Shown here piece after piece: positions 24,855 to 34,062 of a stretch of 64,000 bases of DNA. The notes below the pieces were generated by a model. It did not search any database, had not been told where the DNA came from, and was given only the letters and a program-made list of their open reading frames with translations. Each line of letters starts with the position of its first letter. The first letter of the stretch is position 1. The DNA comes from an uncultured Clostridia bacterium (GTDB taxonomy: Bacteria; Bacillota; Clostridia; Lachnospirales; Anaerotignaceae). The stretch spans positions 40,078-104,077 of the forward strand of contig CAJUJJ010000006.1 in assembly GCA_910586765.1 (NCBI GenBank). The letters run 5' to 3'. Position numbers and translations under genes: made by a program.

Positions 24855-26180
24855 ATGAATAAAAATGGTTTATATGGTTTTTTTATATTATTTTTTATGA
24901 CAATTTGTGCATTGCCTTCTGTGGGAATGTTTTTTAAAGAACAACCAAAGCCAAGAGCAAATGAAATATTAGCTCCTAAACCTTTGCTAATATTGCCAGA
25001 AGGTGGCATCAACAAAAATTATTTGCAAAATGTAACAGACTATGTAAGTGACCATATTGCTTTTCGGTCAGAACTAATTACAGTACATAATAGCATATTG
25101 TCGAAAGTGTTTGATACTTCTGCATCAAAAGATGTAGTATTAGGAAAACAAGGCTGGTTATATTACAAAGATACAGAAAACGACTATTTGGGTAAAAATG
25201 TTTTGTCTGATGCAGAAATTGACATTATAGCAAATAATATCAAAATGATGCAACAATATGTAGAAGCAAATGGAGCAAAATTTTTATTTTTTATTGCACC
25301 CAATAAAAATAGTTTGTATGGGCAGTATATGCCAGATTTAGGAGCAAAGTTTTCACAACAAAGTAATGCAAAAAAATTGATGTCAGCACTACAAAAACAA
25401 AATGTGCCTTATATTGATTTTTTTACTGTTTTTGATGAAAAAGAGGAAATATTGTATCATAGATTAGATTCTCATTGGAATAATAGAGGTGCAGCACTAG
25501 CGAGAGATACCATATTAGAAGCGTTAGAGATAGAACAGTATATAAAATGGTATGATATGCCTTATGATATTATAAAAAATCATAAAGGTGATTTGTATGA
25601 AATGCTGTATCCTATGGGGAAAGAATTGGACAATAATGTTATATTCCAAAAAGAATTTGAATTTACAGCAGATAATGAAATTCACGCTCCAGATGATATA
25701 CAAATTGATACTACAAATGAAACAAAACAACATTCTTTGTTGATGTTTAGAGACTCTTTCGGTAATGCACTATATCCTTTTATGGCAGATAGTTTTGGGC
25801 ATAGCCGTTTTTCCAGAAAAATGCCATATCATTTCACTATGATGGAAGAAGTTTATGCAGATGTTGTAATTGTAGAAATTGTGGAAAGAAATATTTCAAA
25901 TTTAGCAAAATATGCACCTATTTTCCCATCACCTATAGTAGAAACAGATATAACACAGTTACAGCAAATAGATGTTTGTGATGTCGTAGTGGAACAGAGT
26001 GATTTAGAGGGATATAGTTGTATTAAGGCAACAACAAATCAAAAAGGAAAAGTATATATACAGTGGCAAAACCAAATTTATGAAGCCTTTATAACAACAC
26101 AAGGGCAAAATGGACAAGCATTGATTGCTTATGTGCCAGAAGGAACAGAAATGGATTTGCAAGCTGTTTTTATGATATAA
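24855..26180 (+). CDS. DHHW-family protein, AlgJ/AlgX-like O-acetylation partner
   Basis: A 441-residue protein with one N-terminal membrane segment (YGFFILFFMTICALPS) and an extracytoplasmic SGNH-like domain. Motifs are VSDHIAFRSELITVHN, LGKQGWLYYKD, RLDSHWNNRGAALA (Asp-His pair) and LLMFRDSFGNALYPFMAD (nucleophile Ser). Such proteins accept the acetyl group from the MBOAT and place it on glycan. ATG 24855 is preferred over GTG 24849, which is too close to the AGGTG site. Confidence 0.87.
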   Translation: MNKNGLYGFFILFFMTICALPSVGMFFKEQPKPRANEILAPKPLLILPEGGINKNYLQNVTDYVSDHIAFRSELITVHNSILSKVFDTSASKDVVLGKQGWLYYKDTENDYLGKNVLSDAEIDIIANNIKMMQQYVEANGAKFLFFIAPNKNSLYGQYMPDLGAKFSQQSNAKKLMSALQKQNVPYIDFFTVFDEKEEILYHRLDSHWNNRGAALARDTILEALEIEQYIKWYDMPYDIIKNHKGDLYEMLYPMGKELDNNVIFQKEFEFTADNEIHAPDDIQIDTTNETKQHSLLMFRDSFGNALYPFMADSFGHSRFSRKMPYHFTMMEEVYADVVIVEIVERNISNLAKYAPIFPSPIVETDITQLQQIDVCDVVVEQSDLEGYSCIKATTNQKGKVYIQWQNQIYEAFITTQGQNGQALIAYVPEGTEMDLQAVFMI

Positions 26181-26215
26181 ATAATATGTTTATTTGAGAA
26201 AGAGGGAGTATTAAA

Positions 26216-26851
26216 GTGAAAAAAGTAATGATGTTGTTGACAGCAGTTTTTTGCAGCACTATTGTATTGACTTCTTGTGGAAGCAGCAGTGAAGCACCAC
26301 AACAAACAGAAGGAACAGAGCAAACAAGTGATACAGAAAAACAAAGTGATGAAAAAGAAGTAAAAAAAGCAGAACCAGCAGAAAAGGCACAAGAAGCAGA
26401 AAAAGCCGAACCTGCACAAAAACCAGAACAAGCAGAAAAAGCACAACCAGCGGAAAAAGCAGAAACACCACAGCAAACAGAAAAAGCACAGCCAGCACAA
26501 AAAGCACAAACAACACAAGCACAGCCAGCACAAAAAGCAGAACAGTCAGAAGGTGCAACACAGGCACAACCTGCACAACAAGCTGCACCAGCAGAAGTAC
26601 AAAGTGCTGAACCAGCAACACCAGCAGAGCCTGCACAACCTGCTACACCAGCAAAAGATAACAAACAAATTGCAGTAGATTATATAGGTCAAAGTGCAAG
26701 TAGTTTGCAGGGAGCAATAGGAAGTCCTTCTTCCACAGATTATTCTTCTAGTTGTTTAGGAGATGGAGAAGATGGAGAATGGAGATATAACGGTTTTACA
26801 GTATATACTTATCGTGAAAACGGAGCAGAAACCGTAACAGATGTACAATAA
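26216..26851 (+). CDS. Low-complexity lipoprotein with a small conserved C-terminal domain
   Basis: A 211-residue lipoprotein: signal peptide with lipobox VLTSC, then about 125 residues of imperfect Ala/Gln/Lys/Pro/Glu repeats (units such as AEKAQPAQKAQ), then a 60-residue C-terminal domain (QIAVDYIGQSASSLQGAIGS ... GEWRYNGFTVYTY). The C-terminal part resembles small BLIP/SmpA-like folds that begin with an IGxSxxxLxxAxG helix, but this is inference. The repeat region would be a spacer through the wall. GTG start 26216 with GAGGGAG. It follows the O-acetylation pair by 36 bp and may share its transcript. Confidence 0.7.
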   Translation: MKKVMMLLTAVFCSTIVLTSCGSSSEAPQQTEGTEQTSDTEKQSDEKEVKKAEPAEKAQEAEKAEPAQKPEQAEKAQPAEKAETPQQTEKAQPAQKAQTTQAQPAQKAEQSEGATQAQPAQQAAPAEVQSAEPATPAEPAQPATPAKDNKQIAVDYIGQSASSLQGAIGSPSSTDYSSSCLGDGEDGEWRYNGFTVYTYRENGAETVTDVQ

Positions 26852-26868
26852 TAAAACATAAAAAGTAG

Positions 26869-26900
26869 GGGTAATACAAATAAATTTGTTTGTATTACCC
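26869..26900. terminator. Bidirectional terminator between lipoprotein and marR genes
   Basis: A 12-bp perfect stem (26869-26880 with 26889-26900), loop TAAATTTG, followed by TTTTA. It lies between convergent genes. Confidence 0.85.
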
Positions 26901-26945
26901 TTTTATAGTGATTTTGTTTGCTATTTTCAGAATTTTTTAATGATT

Positions 26946-27656
26946 TTATTTACTATTTTTAGAATTTATTATATTATCTGGCATATCTGCCATATTATCT
27001 GGCATATTTCTATCATCAAAAAATTGATGTCTTCTTCTATTTGGAACAAAGCCATCATAATCTGCTGAAAAACGTTCTGCTTGTGGCATATTATTTGGCA
27101 TTTCTCTTCGACCAAAATGACCAAATGCTCGTTCTCTCATAGACATAAGTTGTTCAAATTGTTCATTGCCTATACGTTCTCTTGCTTTATTTACCCAGTT
27201 TGTCATAGTATCCTCCTCATTATCATCATTTGTTTTTGCTTCCAAAGCTCCAATAATTTTATCTAAATATTCTCCAAATTGTTGTAATTCCTCTAAAGAT
27301 AAACAGTCAAGAATTTCTTGATAGTTTGTTTCAGGCTGTTGTACTTGTTTACCTTTTTCTGTTAAATGAACAACCATAACTCTTTTGTCATTTTCAGATG
27401 GTTTGCGTTCTGTATAACCATTTTTTTCAAGTTTGTTTAGTAATTCATTTAAAGATTGTTGTCTAATGCCTAATAGATAGGATAAGTCTTTTGTTGTAAT
27501 TTCTGGCTGGATTTTCAACATAGCAAGTATGCGTCCTTGACCCCTTGAGGTGTCAGCAAATGCTCCTAATTCTGATTGACAAATCATTTGATGTCTTCTC
27601 ATTAACCATTGTAATGTGGAGAGTTTTTCATAAATAGTAATATACATATCGTTCAT
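26946..27656 (-). CDS. MarR-family regulator with long C-terminal extension
   Basis: A 236-residue DNA-binding protein. The winged helix covers about residues 30-115: GQGRILAMLKIQPEITTKDL, LGIRQQSLNELLNKLEKNGY and a wing with RKPSENDKRVMVVHLTEKG. The remaining 90 residues are an extension rich in Asn, Asp, Met, Pro and Arg (MPNNMPQAERF, DRNMPDNMADMPDN) not normal for MarR. ATG 27656 with AAAGGAGG is chosen; the reading frame continues upstream through the promoter. It probably represses itself via the GGTACC sites in its promoter; no target gene is adjacent. Confidence 0.85.
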   Translation of the reverse strand: MNDMYITIYEKLSTLQWLMRRHQMICQSELGAFADTSRGQGRILAMLKIQPEITTKDLSYLLGIRQQSLNELLNKLEKNGYTERKPSENDKRVMVVHLTEKGKQVQQPETNYQEILDCLSLEELQQFGEYLDKIIGALEAKTNDDNEEDTMTNWVNKARERIGNEQFEQLMSMRERAFGHFGRREMPNNMPQAERFSADYDGFVPNRRRHQFFDDRNMPDNMADMPDNIINSKNSK

Positions 27657-27680
27657 AGTATAACCTCCTTTTATTTTATA

Positions 27681-27737
27681 AAGGTACCTTATGATTTTAT
27701 AATACAGGTACCATTTTAATTTGTCAATAGTACCTGT
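27681..27737 (-). promoter_or_regulatory. marR promoter with overlapping inverted-repeat operators
   Basis: On the minus strand, TTGACA (27722-27727), 17 bp, TATTAT (27699-27704). Inverted half-sites ACAGGTAC (27704-27711) and GTACCTGT (27730-27737) flank the -35 region, and a palindrome AAGGTACCTT lies at 27681-27690 just downstream of the start. The arrangement suggests autorepression by the MarR protein. Confidence 0.7.
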
Positions 27738-27760
27738 ATAAAAATTTTTGTTTATTACAA

Positions 27761-27803
27761 AATAATGCTCACTAAAAAGCAAAACTTTTCAGTGAGCATT
27801 ATT
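27761..27803 (-). terminator. Terminator of the pyrophosphatase gene
   Basis: A 13-bp perfect stem (27761-27773 with 27791-27803), 17-base loop. It lies just past the minus-strand pyrophosphatase stop, with a modest T-run on that strand. Confidence 0.7.
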
Positions 27804-27837
27804 TTTTGTGTAATGTATTTTAAAAAAATAGTTTTTA

Positions 27838-29496
27838 TTATTGCTGTAATGCCGCCATCAATTTTGGAATAAGCTGTTTTTTTCTGGAAACAACACCTTT
27901 TAAATAAGAACAATGTTGTCCTTCTGGAAATTCTGCTTTAAAAGCAGATTTCATAATTTCTGGTGACTGTTCTCCAACAAATATTGTAATAGAAGATTCT
28001 TCTATAATATCTGTCAGCAAAAAGAAAAGCATATCTAATCCTGTTTTTTCTAAATGGGTAAGCATATATTCTTCAATTTTTGGTTGTAAGGCTTCCAATT
28101 CTTGTTTATCCATAGAAGAAACTTGACCCACACCAAAATTAACATCTTCTGTACTGAATTTTTTGAAATCTTGATAAAATATTTCTTCTTCTGTTTTGTC
28201 TTGTAAAGCACTGCCTGCTCTAAACATTTCTGCGGCATGAAGTGCAATGTCAATTTTTGCAATATTTGCTAATGCTCCTGCGGCTTGTTTATCTGCTTGT
28301 GTACAAGTTGGAGAGCGGAACATAAGTGTATCTGAAATAATAGCAGAACATAAAAGACCTGCAATATTTGGTTCAATTTCCACTTCATTTTCGCAGTACA
28401 TTTGATAAACGATAGTAGCAGTACAACCTACAGGCTGATTGCGGAAATATACAGGAGCAATGGTTTCTATAGTACCTATTTTATGGTGGTCAATGATTTC
28501 CAATATTTCTGCATCGTCAATACCATCTACTGCTTGGGACCTTTCATTATGGTCTACCATAATTACTTTCTTTTTATCCATATCAATGAGGGAACGACGA
28601 GAAAGCATACCACAATAATTACCATCACTGTCTAATATAGGAAATTCTCTATGTCTTATTTTTGCTACAGCACTTTTAATATCGTTTACAAAATCTTCTG
28701 TTTTAAATGTGCAAAGTTTACTTGTTTTCATAAAATAGCCTACAGGGGTACTTTGGCTAATCAGTCTTGCTACCATATATGTATCATGGGGAGTACTAAT
28801 CATACGACAGTTGTGTTGTAATGCAAGTTTTTGTATTGTTTTGGAAATAGGAGCACCCATACAAACAATAATACAGCCTGCTTCCATTTCAATACCACAA
28901 AGCTGTGATTCATAGCGATTTCCTGTAACTAATATGTCGCCTTCTTCTACATAGTTTTCTAAAAGGTCAGGATTTGCTGCACCAATTAAAAGTTTACCTT
29001 GTTCTACAAAACCATTTTCATCTCCTACAACCATAGTTCCTTCAATGGTTTCTAATATGTTTTTGTAAGGTGTTTGAGATAAAGAAAGTATGTGTGTTTC
29101 GTACACGTCCATATTTGCTGTTGCAATGTCTTTGAGGGCAATAATACCTTCTAATTCACCATTTTTGCCAATAACGGGCATAGTAGCATCTTTTGTATCT
29201 CTCATAAGTGTCCAAGCTCTTTTTAAAGAGGTATCTCGAGAAAGACCTTGAGGTTTTTTAATAGAAAGGTCTTTTACTTGTGTTGCAACGTCTGTAATAA
29301 GTTGAGGACTTTCTATGCCAAATGTTTCTAATATAAATTTTGTTTCATTGCTCACTTGACCAGCTCTCATAGGAATGTAGGTATTGCTACTAATTTTATT
29401 TTTGAGATGAGCATAAGAAATAGCAGAGCAAATGGAGTCTGTGTCTGGATTTTTATGTCCTATGACATAAATGGGCTTTTTTTCTTGTACATTCAT
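27838..29496 (-). CDS. Manganese-dependent family II inorganic pyrophosphatase with CBS/DRTGG regulatory insert
   Basis: A 552-residue cytosolic enzyme that hydrolyses PPi. Order: DHH domain first part (GHKNPDTDSICSAISYAHL), CBS 1 (about 75-130), DRTGG (about 131-245), CBS 2 (about 250-305), DHH second part (VDHNERSQAVDG, EIIDHHKIG) and DHHA2 C-terminal domain with substrate-binding SRKKQ. The insert is the adenine-nucleotide-regulated form found in Clostridia. All metal ligands are present. ATG 29496. Monocistronic; the 263-bp gap upstream holds no gene. Confidence 0.93.
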   Translation of the reverse strand: MNVQEKKPIYVIGHKNPDTDSICSAISYAHLKNKISSNTYIPMRAGQVSNETKFILETFGIESPQLITDVATQVKDLSIKKPQGLSRDTSLKRAWTLMRDTKDATMPVIGKNGELEGIIALKDIATANMDVYETHILSLSQTPYKNILETIEGTMVVGDENGFVEQGKLLIGAANPDLLENYVEEGDILVTGNRYESQLCGIEMEAGCIIVCMGAPISKTIQKLALQHNCRMISTPHDTYMVARLISQSTPVGYFMKTSKLCTFKTEDFVNDIKSAVAKIRHREFPILDSDGNYCGMLSRRSLIDMDKKKVIMVDHNERSQAVDGIDDAEILEIIDHHKIGTIETIAPVYFRNQPVGCTATIVYQMYCENEVEIEPNIAGLLCSAIISDTLMFRSPTCTQADKQAAGALANIAKIDIALHAAEMFRAGSALQDKTEEEIFYQDFKKFSTEDVNFGVGQVSSMDKQELEALQPKIEEYMLTHLEKTGLDMLFFLLTDIIEESSITIFVGEQSPEIMKSAFKAEFPEGQHCSYLKGVVSRKKQLIPKLMAALQQ

Positions 29497-29760
29497 AAAA
29501 ATACCTTCTTTCTATTAGAAATAGATAGCATAAATGCACAGAAGCAATTTATGAAATACTATTTCAAATGATATAATATTAATATATTTAGTATATAAAA
29601 ATTACATTTTTTCGTCAATGTTAATATACAAATAAAACATAAAATTTTTGTTTAAAATAAAAAACATAAATAAAATTTCATTGATAAAAAAGAATGTAAA
29701 CATTGTATAAAAGTATGTTATACTGTAATGAATGAAATTATGCAGGAGGAATAATAAAAA

Positions 29761-30066
29761 ATGGTAGGAATATTGACAATTTTTGGAGTAGTATGGATTT
29801 TTCAGGGGATAAGAGATTTTTTCATGACAGAAAAATTTGCAGATAAAAAGAAGGACATTATAGAAGAAAAGAAAATGGAATATACCAAAGGATTAGGAAA
29901 AATAGAATTATTTATTGGTGTGCTTTTTATTGTGTTTGAAAAAGTAGTGCAGCGATATTTGGTAGGGAAATATAGTGCAGTATTATTTTTTGCAATAATG
30001 ATAGTAATATTGATATATTTTTCAAAATGGAGTAAACAGTATACTATAAAAAAAGAACAACAGTGA
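29761..30066 (+). CDS. Small membrane protein of unknown function
   Basis: A 101-residue protein with an N-terminal hydrophobic segment, a charged cytosolic loop (TEKFADKKKDIIEEKKMEY) and two further hydrophobic segments (about 50-64 and 72-88). I recognise no family. It starts at ATG 29761 with GGAGGAATAA and is followed after 16 bp by the FAD dehydrogenase gene, so the two are probably cotranscribed. Confidence 0.65.
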   Translation: MVGILTIFGVVWIFQGIRDFFMTEKFADKKKDIIEEKKMEYTKGLGKIELFIGVLFIVFEKVVQRYLVGKYSAVLFFAIMIVILIYFSKWSKQYTIKKEQQ

Positions 30067-30082
30067 GAGGATTGTATACAAT

Positions 30083-31657
30083 ATGATAAGAGTGGGAGAA
30101 ATAAAACTAAAAGTAGGAGAAAATGAAAGTAAATTAAAGCAAAAAGTGATAAAAAAACTGCATATTAATGCAGGGGAGATATTAGAACAAAATATTTATA
30201 AAAAGGCATTAGATGCAAGAAAAAAAGAAAATATTCACTATGTTTATACAGTAGATGTCAAATTGAAAAATGAAAAAAAGGTATTAGAACGCATCAGAAC
30301 AAAAAATGTAACAATAGCACCAGATATGACATATTATTTCCCTCAAGGAAAATCGCTTCTGAATACAAGACCTGTTGTGGTAGGATTTGGGCCAGCAGGA
30401 ATGTTTGCAGGGCTTTTGTTAGCAGAAATGGGATTGAAGCCTATTATATTGGAAAGAGGAGAAGATATTGACAGTAGAACAAAAACAGTAGAATTGTTTT
30501 GGAGAGGAAAAGAATTAAATACAGAAAGTAATGTACAATTTGGAGAAGGAGGAGCAGGAGCGTTTTCAGATGGTAAATTGACAACAAGAAGTAAAGATAT
30601 ACGTTCCAGAAAAGTGCTTGAAGAATTTGTAAAAGCTGGTGCACCACATCAAATATTGTATGATAATAAGCCTCATATAGGAACAGATAAATTAAAAATC
30701 GTAGTAAAAAATATTAGAAAAAAAATTATATCATTGGGGGGAGAAGTTCGCTTTTGCAGTAAAGTGACAGATTTAAAAATAGCACAAGGCAATATAAAAG
30801 GAGTTATTGTAAATGATGGAGAAAGAATTAATACAGAAGCAGTTGTGTTAGCAACAGGACATAGTGCAAGAGATATGTATGAACTTTTGTATAAAAAGGA
30901 AATATGTTTGGAACAAAAACCTTTTGCTATGGGTGTTAGAATAGAACATAAACAGAAAATGATAAATGAAGTACAATATGGAGAAAAAGCAGAACAGCTC
31001 CCTCCAGCAGACTATAGACTTACTTATGCCACACAAAAAGGAAGAGCAGTATACACATTTTGTATGTGTCCAGGAGGATATGTTGTAAATGCTTCTTCTG
31101 AAAAAGGGCATATTGCTGTTAATGGTATGAGTGAATATAAAAGAGATGGCATAAATGCAAATAGTGCACTTTTGGTACAAGTTTTTCCTGAAGATTTTGG
31201 AAGCGATGAACCTTTAGCAGGTATGTATCTGCAAAGAGAATTAGAACAAAAAGCATTTCAAAAAGCAAAGGGAGCCGTACCAGTGCAGTTATTAGGAGAT
31301 TTTTTGAATGAAAAGTGTTCTCAAAATTGGGGAGAAATACAAAGCAGTTGTGTTTCTGAAGTATGTTTTTGTAATATTGCAGAAATACTGCCTAAATTTA
31401 TTACAGAAGCATTGCAAGAAGCTATACCAGAATTTGGAAAAAAATTAAAGGGCTTTGATGTCCCTTATGCTGTTATGAGTGCAGTAGAAAGCAGAAGCTC
31501 CTCCCCTGTTAGAATTGTAAGAAATGAACAAATGCAAAGTGTTTCTGTAAAGGGACTTTATACGATAGGGGAAGGTGCTGGATATGCAGGAGGGATTGTA
31601 TCAGCAGCTATTGATGGCATTATAGCAGCAGAAAAGGTGTTTCAAATACACAAATAA
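30083..31657 (+). CDS. Uncharacterised FAD-dependent dehydrogenase (COG2509 type)
   Basis: A 524-residue flavoprotein. An N-terminal helper domain of about 85 residues (IRVGEIKLKVGE ... VYTVDVKL) precedes the FAD-binding fold, with VVVGFGPAGMFAGLLLAEMG, the NVQFGEGGAGAFSDGKL substrate-side motif and a C-terminal GLYTIGEGAGYAGGIVSAA. This architecture matches the widespread clostridial family often annotated as NAD(P)/FAD-dependent oxidoreductase. Substrate unknown. ATG 30083 with AGAGG. Confidence 0.85.
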   Translation: MIRVGEIKLKVGENESKLKQKVIKKLHINAGEILEQNIYKKALDARKKENIHYVYTVDVKLKNEKKVLERIRTKNVTIAPDMTYYFPQGKSLLNTRPVVVGFGPAGMFAGLLLAEMGLKPIILERGEDIDSRTKTVELFWRGKELNTESNVQFGEGGAGAFSDGKLTTRSKDIRSRKVLEEFVKAGAPHQILYDNKPHIGTDKLKIVVKNIRKKIISLGGEVRFCSKVTDLKIAQGNIKGVIVNDGERINTEAVVLATGHSARDMYELLYKKEICLEQKPFAMGVRIEHKQKMINEVQYGEKAEQLPPADYRLTYATQKGRAVYTFCMCPGGYVVNASSEKGHIAVNGMSEYKRDGINANSALLVQVFPEDFGSDEPLAGMYLQRELEQKAFQKAKGAVPVQLLGDFLNEKCSQNWGEIQSSCVSEVCFCNIAEILPKFITEALQEAIPEFGKKLKGFDVPYAVMSAVESRSSSPVRIVRNEQMQSVSVKGLYTIGEGAGYAGGIVSAAIDGIIAAEKVFQIHK

Positions 31658-31694
31658 ATCCCTTTCGACAACATAAAAAGAAAAATGAAATCTA

Positions 31695-31723
31695 TTGACA
31701 ATATTATAAGCGAGTGCTAAAAT
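31695..31723 (+). promoter_or_regulatory. Promoter of the chemoreceptor gene
   Basis: TTGACA (31695-31700), 17-bp spacer, TAAAAT (31718-31723), about 90 bases before the GTG start. It is close to sigma-A consensus rather than the flagellar sigma-28 type often found for chemoreceptors. Confidence 0.7.
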
Positions 31724-31817
31724 TTATTTAGTTAAATTTACGTTAATATTTTGGTCAAATAATAACATAAATGAACAAATAAAACAAATAGCATAATAAT
31801 CAAGAGGGGGATTATCG

Positions 31818-33557
31818 GTGAAAAAATTAAGTATTAAGACCAGACTTTTAGGCGGCTTTATTTGCGTAATTGTATTATCCGCTATTATGACAGTAATTTC
31901 TATTTTTTCATTATCCAGTACACAAACAAATTATGAAACAACAATTAACGGACCTATTACTGATACGACGACATTAATTAGAGCGAGACTAAATTTGAAT
32001 ATTTTAGGAAAATATGTACGTGATATGATTATACAAGATGATTATTCACAATATGAATCAAGGTTTAGAGAAACACAAGCAAATTTGGAAGAAGAACTTA
32101 CAACATTAAAAGAGAAATATGGAAGTTCAATAAGCGAAGTAAATCAATATTATGATAAAGTAACAACATGGATTTCAGAAGCAGATAGAGTTATATTGTA
32201 TTTACAGTCTCATGCAGATGAAGAAGCAAAACAATTGTTAATAAATAGTTGTATTCCTCTTTTGGCTGAGTCGGCAGAAGTAGCAGAAGCATTAGAAAGT
32301 AATTTACATACACAACAAACCACTGCATTAGAACAGAATAAAAAAAGTGCAACAGCAGCTTCCTTATTTGTAACAGTTTTACTGATAGCAAGTATTATCA
32401 TTTCATTGGTATTTGCAGTATTTATTACAAGAAGTATTACAGAACCTATTAGAGAAGTACAAAAAGTAGCAAGAAAAATGTCTGAAGGCGATTTGAGTGG
32501 AGAAATTGAATATTATTCTACAGACATTATTGGAGAATTGGCAGATGACGTTAGATTATCATTGAAAACACTTGCTTCATATATAGCAGATATTAGTTTA
32601 GTAACAGGAGAAATGGCAAACGGAAACTTTACAGTACATTTGTCACAGGATTTCAAAGGGGAATTTAGAGATATTCAAAGCTCTATTGAAACATTATCCA
32701 GAAATATGTCTGATACTATTGTAAAAGTAAATAATGTAGCAAATAAAGTATCTTCAAATGCAGAACAAGTATCTAGCGGTTCACAAGCATTGGCACAAGG
32801 AGCTACAGAACAAGCAAGCTCTGTGGAAGAACTTTCTGCAACAATTACAGAAATTTCACAACAAATTACAAAGAATGCAGAAAATGCAAGAGAAGCAAGC
32901 AAGAAGTCACAAAAAGCAGGTGACCAAATTGATATTAGTAATGAACAAATGCACGAAATGATGGAAGCAATGAGTGAAATTACAGAAAAATCACAAGAAA
33001 TTTCTAAAATTATTAAAACGATTGATGATATTGCATTCCAAACAAATATACTTGCACTGAATGCCGCAGTAGAAGCAGCTAGAGCAGGTACAGCAGGAAA
33101 AGGCTTCGCTGTTGTAGCAGATGAAGTTAGAAATTTGGCAGGAAAATCTGGAGAAGCTGCAAGCAGTACAACAATATTGATTGGAGATACTGTAAAAGCA
33201 GTAGGAAATGGTTCTAAAATTGCAGAAGAAACAGCAAAAACATTGGAAGAAGCAGTTTCTGTAACAAAAGAAGTTGTTACATTGATTGATACCATTGCAG
33301 AAGCAAGTGAAAAACAAGCAACTGCTGTAAGTAATGTTACCATTGGTGTTGACCAAATTTCTGCTGTTGTTCAAACAAACTCTGCAACAAGTGAAGAAAG
33401 TGCCGCAGCAAGTGAAGAATTGTCTGCACAAGCAAGTGATATGAAGAGATTGATAATGCAGTTTAAATGTGACGGCATGGAAAATGATACCATTACATTA
33501 GATGTAGAACCAGAAGAAGATTATAATTTTGTAATGGACGATATGAGTAAATATTAA
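31818..33557 (+). CDS. Methyl-accepting chemotaxis protein
   Basis: A 579-residue chemoreceptor. First membrane segment about 12-32, periplasmic-type four-helix bundle sensor about 35-185, second membrane segment about 186-208, HAMP about 210-262, then a long signalling coiled coil whose tip carries DDIAFQTNILALNAAVEAA and GKGFAVVADEVRNLAGKS. GTG 31818 with AGAGGGGG. No C-terminal CheR-binding pentapeptide is visible. No other chemotaxis or flagellar genes are in the window, so its ligand and array partners are unknown. Confidence 0.93.
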   Translation: MKKLSIKTRLLGGFICVIVLSAIMTVISIFSLSSTQTNYETTINGPITDTTTLIRARLNLNILGKYVRDMIIQDDYSQYESRFRETQANLEEELTTLKEKYGSSISEVNQYYDKVTTWISEADRVILYLQSHADEEAKQLLINSCIPLLAESAEVAEALESNLHTQQTTALEQNKKSATAASLFVTVLLIASIIISLVFAVFITRSITEPIREVQKVARKMSEGDLSGEIEYYSTDIIGELADDVRLSLKTLASYIADISLVTGEMANGNFTVHLSQDFKGEFRDIQSSIETLSRNMSDTIVKVNNVANKVSSNAEQVSSGSQALAQGATEQASSVEELSATITEISQQITKNAENAREASKKSQKAGDQIDISNEQMHEMMEAMSEITEKSQEISKIIKTIDDIAFQTNILALNAAVEAARAGTAGKGFAVVADEVRNLAGKSGEAASSTTILIGDTVKAVGNGSKIAEETAKTLEEAVSVTKEVVTLIDTIAEASEKQATAVSNVTIGVDQISAVVQTNSATSEESAAASEELSAQASDMKRLIMQFKCDGMENDTITLDVEPEEDYNFVMDDMSKY

Positions 33558-33564
33558 TAAAAAT

Positions 33565-33607
33565 AAAAAAAGGCTTTTGGCTGAGGCAGCCAAAAGCCTT
33601 TTTTTTT
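33565..33607 (+). terminator. Strong terminator after the chemoreceptor gene
   Basis: A stem of at least 14 bp (core 33570-33583 with 33587-33600), loop AGG, flanked by an A-run and a long T-run. It is symmetric, so it may also work on the minus strand for the small gene at 33666. Confidence 0.92.
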
Positions 33608-33665
33608 AGAAAATATGAATTATTTGTATTTTTTATGACAAATAAAAACTGTGCAAAATAGTAAA

Positions 33666-33830
33666 TTATCGTATATTTTCAGAAAATGTTTTTAATTCTT
33701 CTAAGCTTCGTATATCAGAGGAATGAAGATTGACATTTCCGCTTGCTCCTTCTGATAATGTCAAATAATATTCTTTTGCATGGATATTGGAATTAAGCAA
33801 GTCATTTACGTTTTTTATGTTTTTAGACAT
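33666..33830 (-). CDS. Small conserved-type protein (54 aa)
   Basis: A short protein beginning MSKNIKNVNDLLN and containing AKEYYLTLSEGASGNVN and a terminal DIRSLEELKTFSENIR. ATG 33830 has a good AGGTGA site five bases upstream; the longer frame from 33878 lacks one. The pattern (helix, EYYxSLP-like turn, SxEEL helix) recalls small uncharacterised proteins common in Lachnospirales, but I know no function for them. Single gene, opposite orientation to both neighbours. Confidence 0.6.
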   Translation of the reverse strand: MSKNIKNVNDLLNSNIHAKEYYLTLSEGASGNVNLHSSDIRSLEELKTFSENIR

Positions 33831-33957
33831 TTTTATCACCTCATTGCTATTTTGTACGAAATATTGTTTTTTATACAAAACAATATAAGAGTAGTATTAT
33901 TTTTAAATATAAAAAAGAATACAATAGTATTTATATCGTATATATTGCACATTTTTA

Positions 33958-33987
33958 TTGTGATATTGCTAGTATATATGGTATAAT
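33958..33987 (+). promoter_or_regulatory. Promoter for the charged membrane protein gene
   Basis: TTGTGA (33958-33963), 18-bp spacer, TATAAT (33982-33987), about 75 bases before ATG 34063. Confidence 0.55.
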
Positions 33988-34062
33988 GTATAAAGCAAAG
34001 AGTTTCATTATAGTAATAAATGAAAAAAACTATTGCGATATTGGAGAGGTTGAGAGAATATC

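Noticed and set aside
27657..27782. Longer MarR reading frame starting at 27782
   Set aside because: The extra 42 residues cover the promoter and operators and have no ribosome site; the AAAGGAGG points to ATG 27656.
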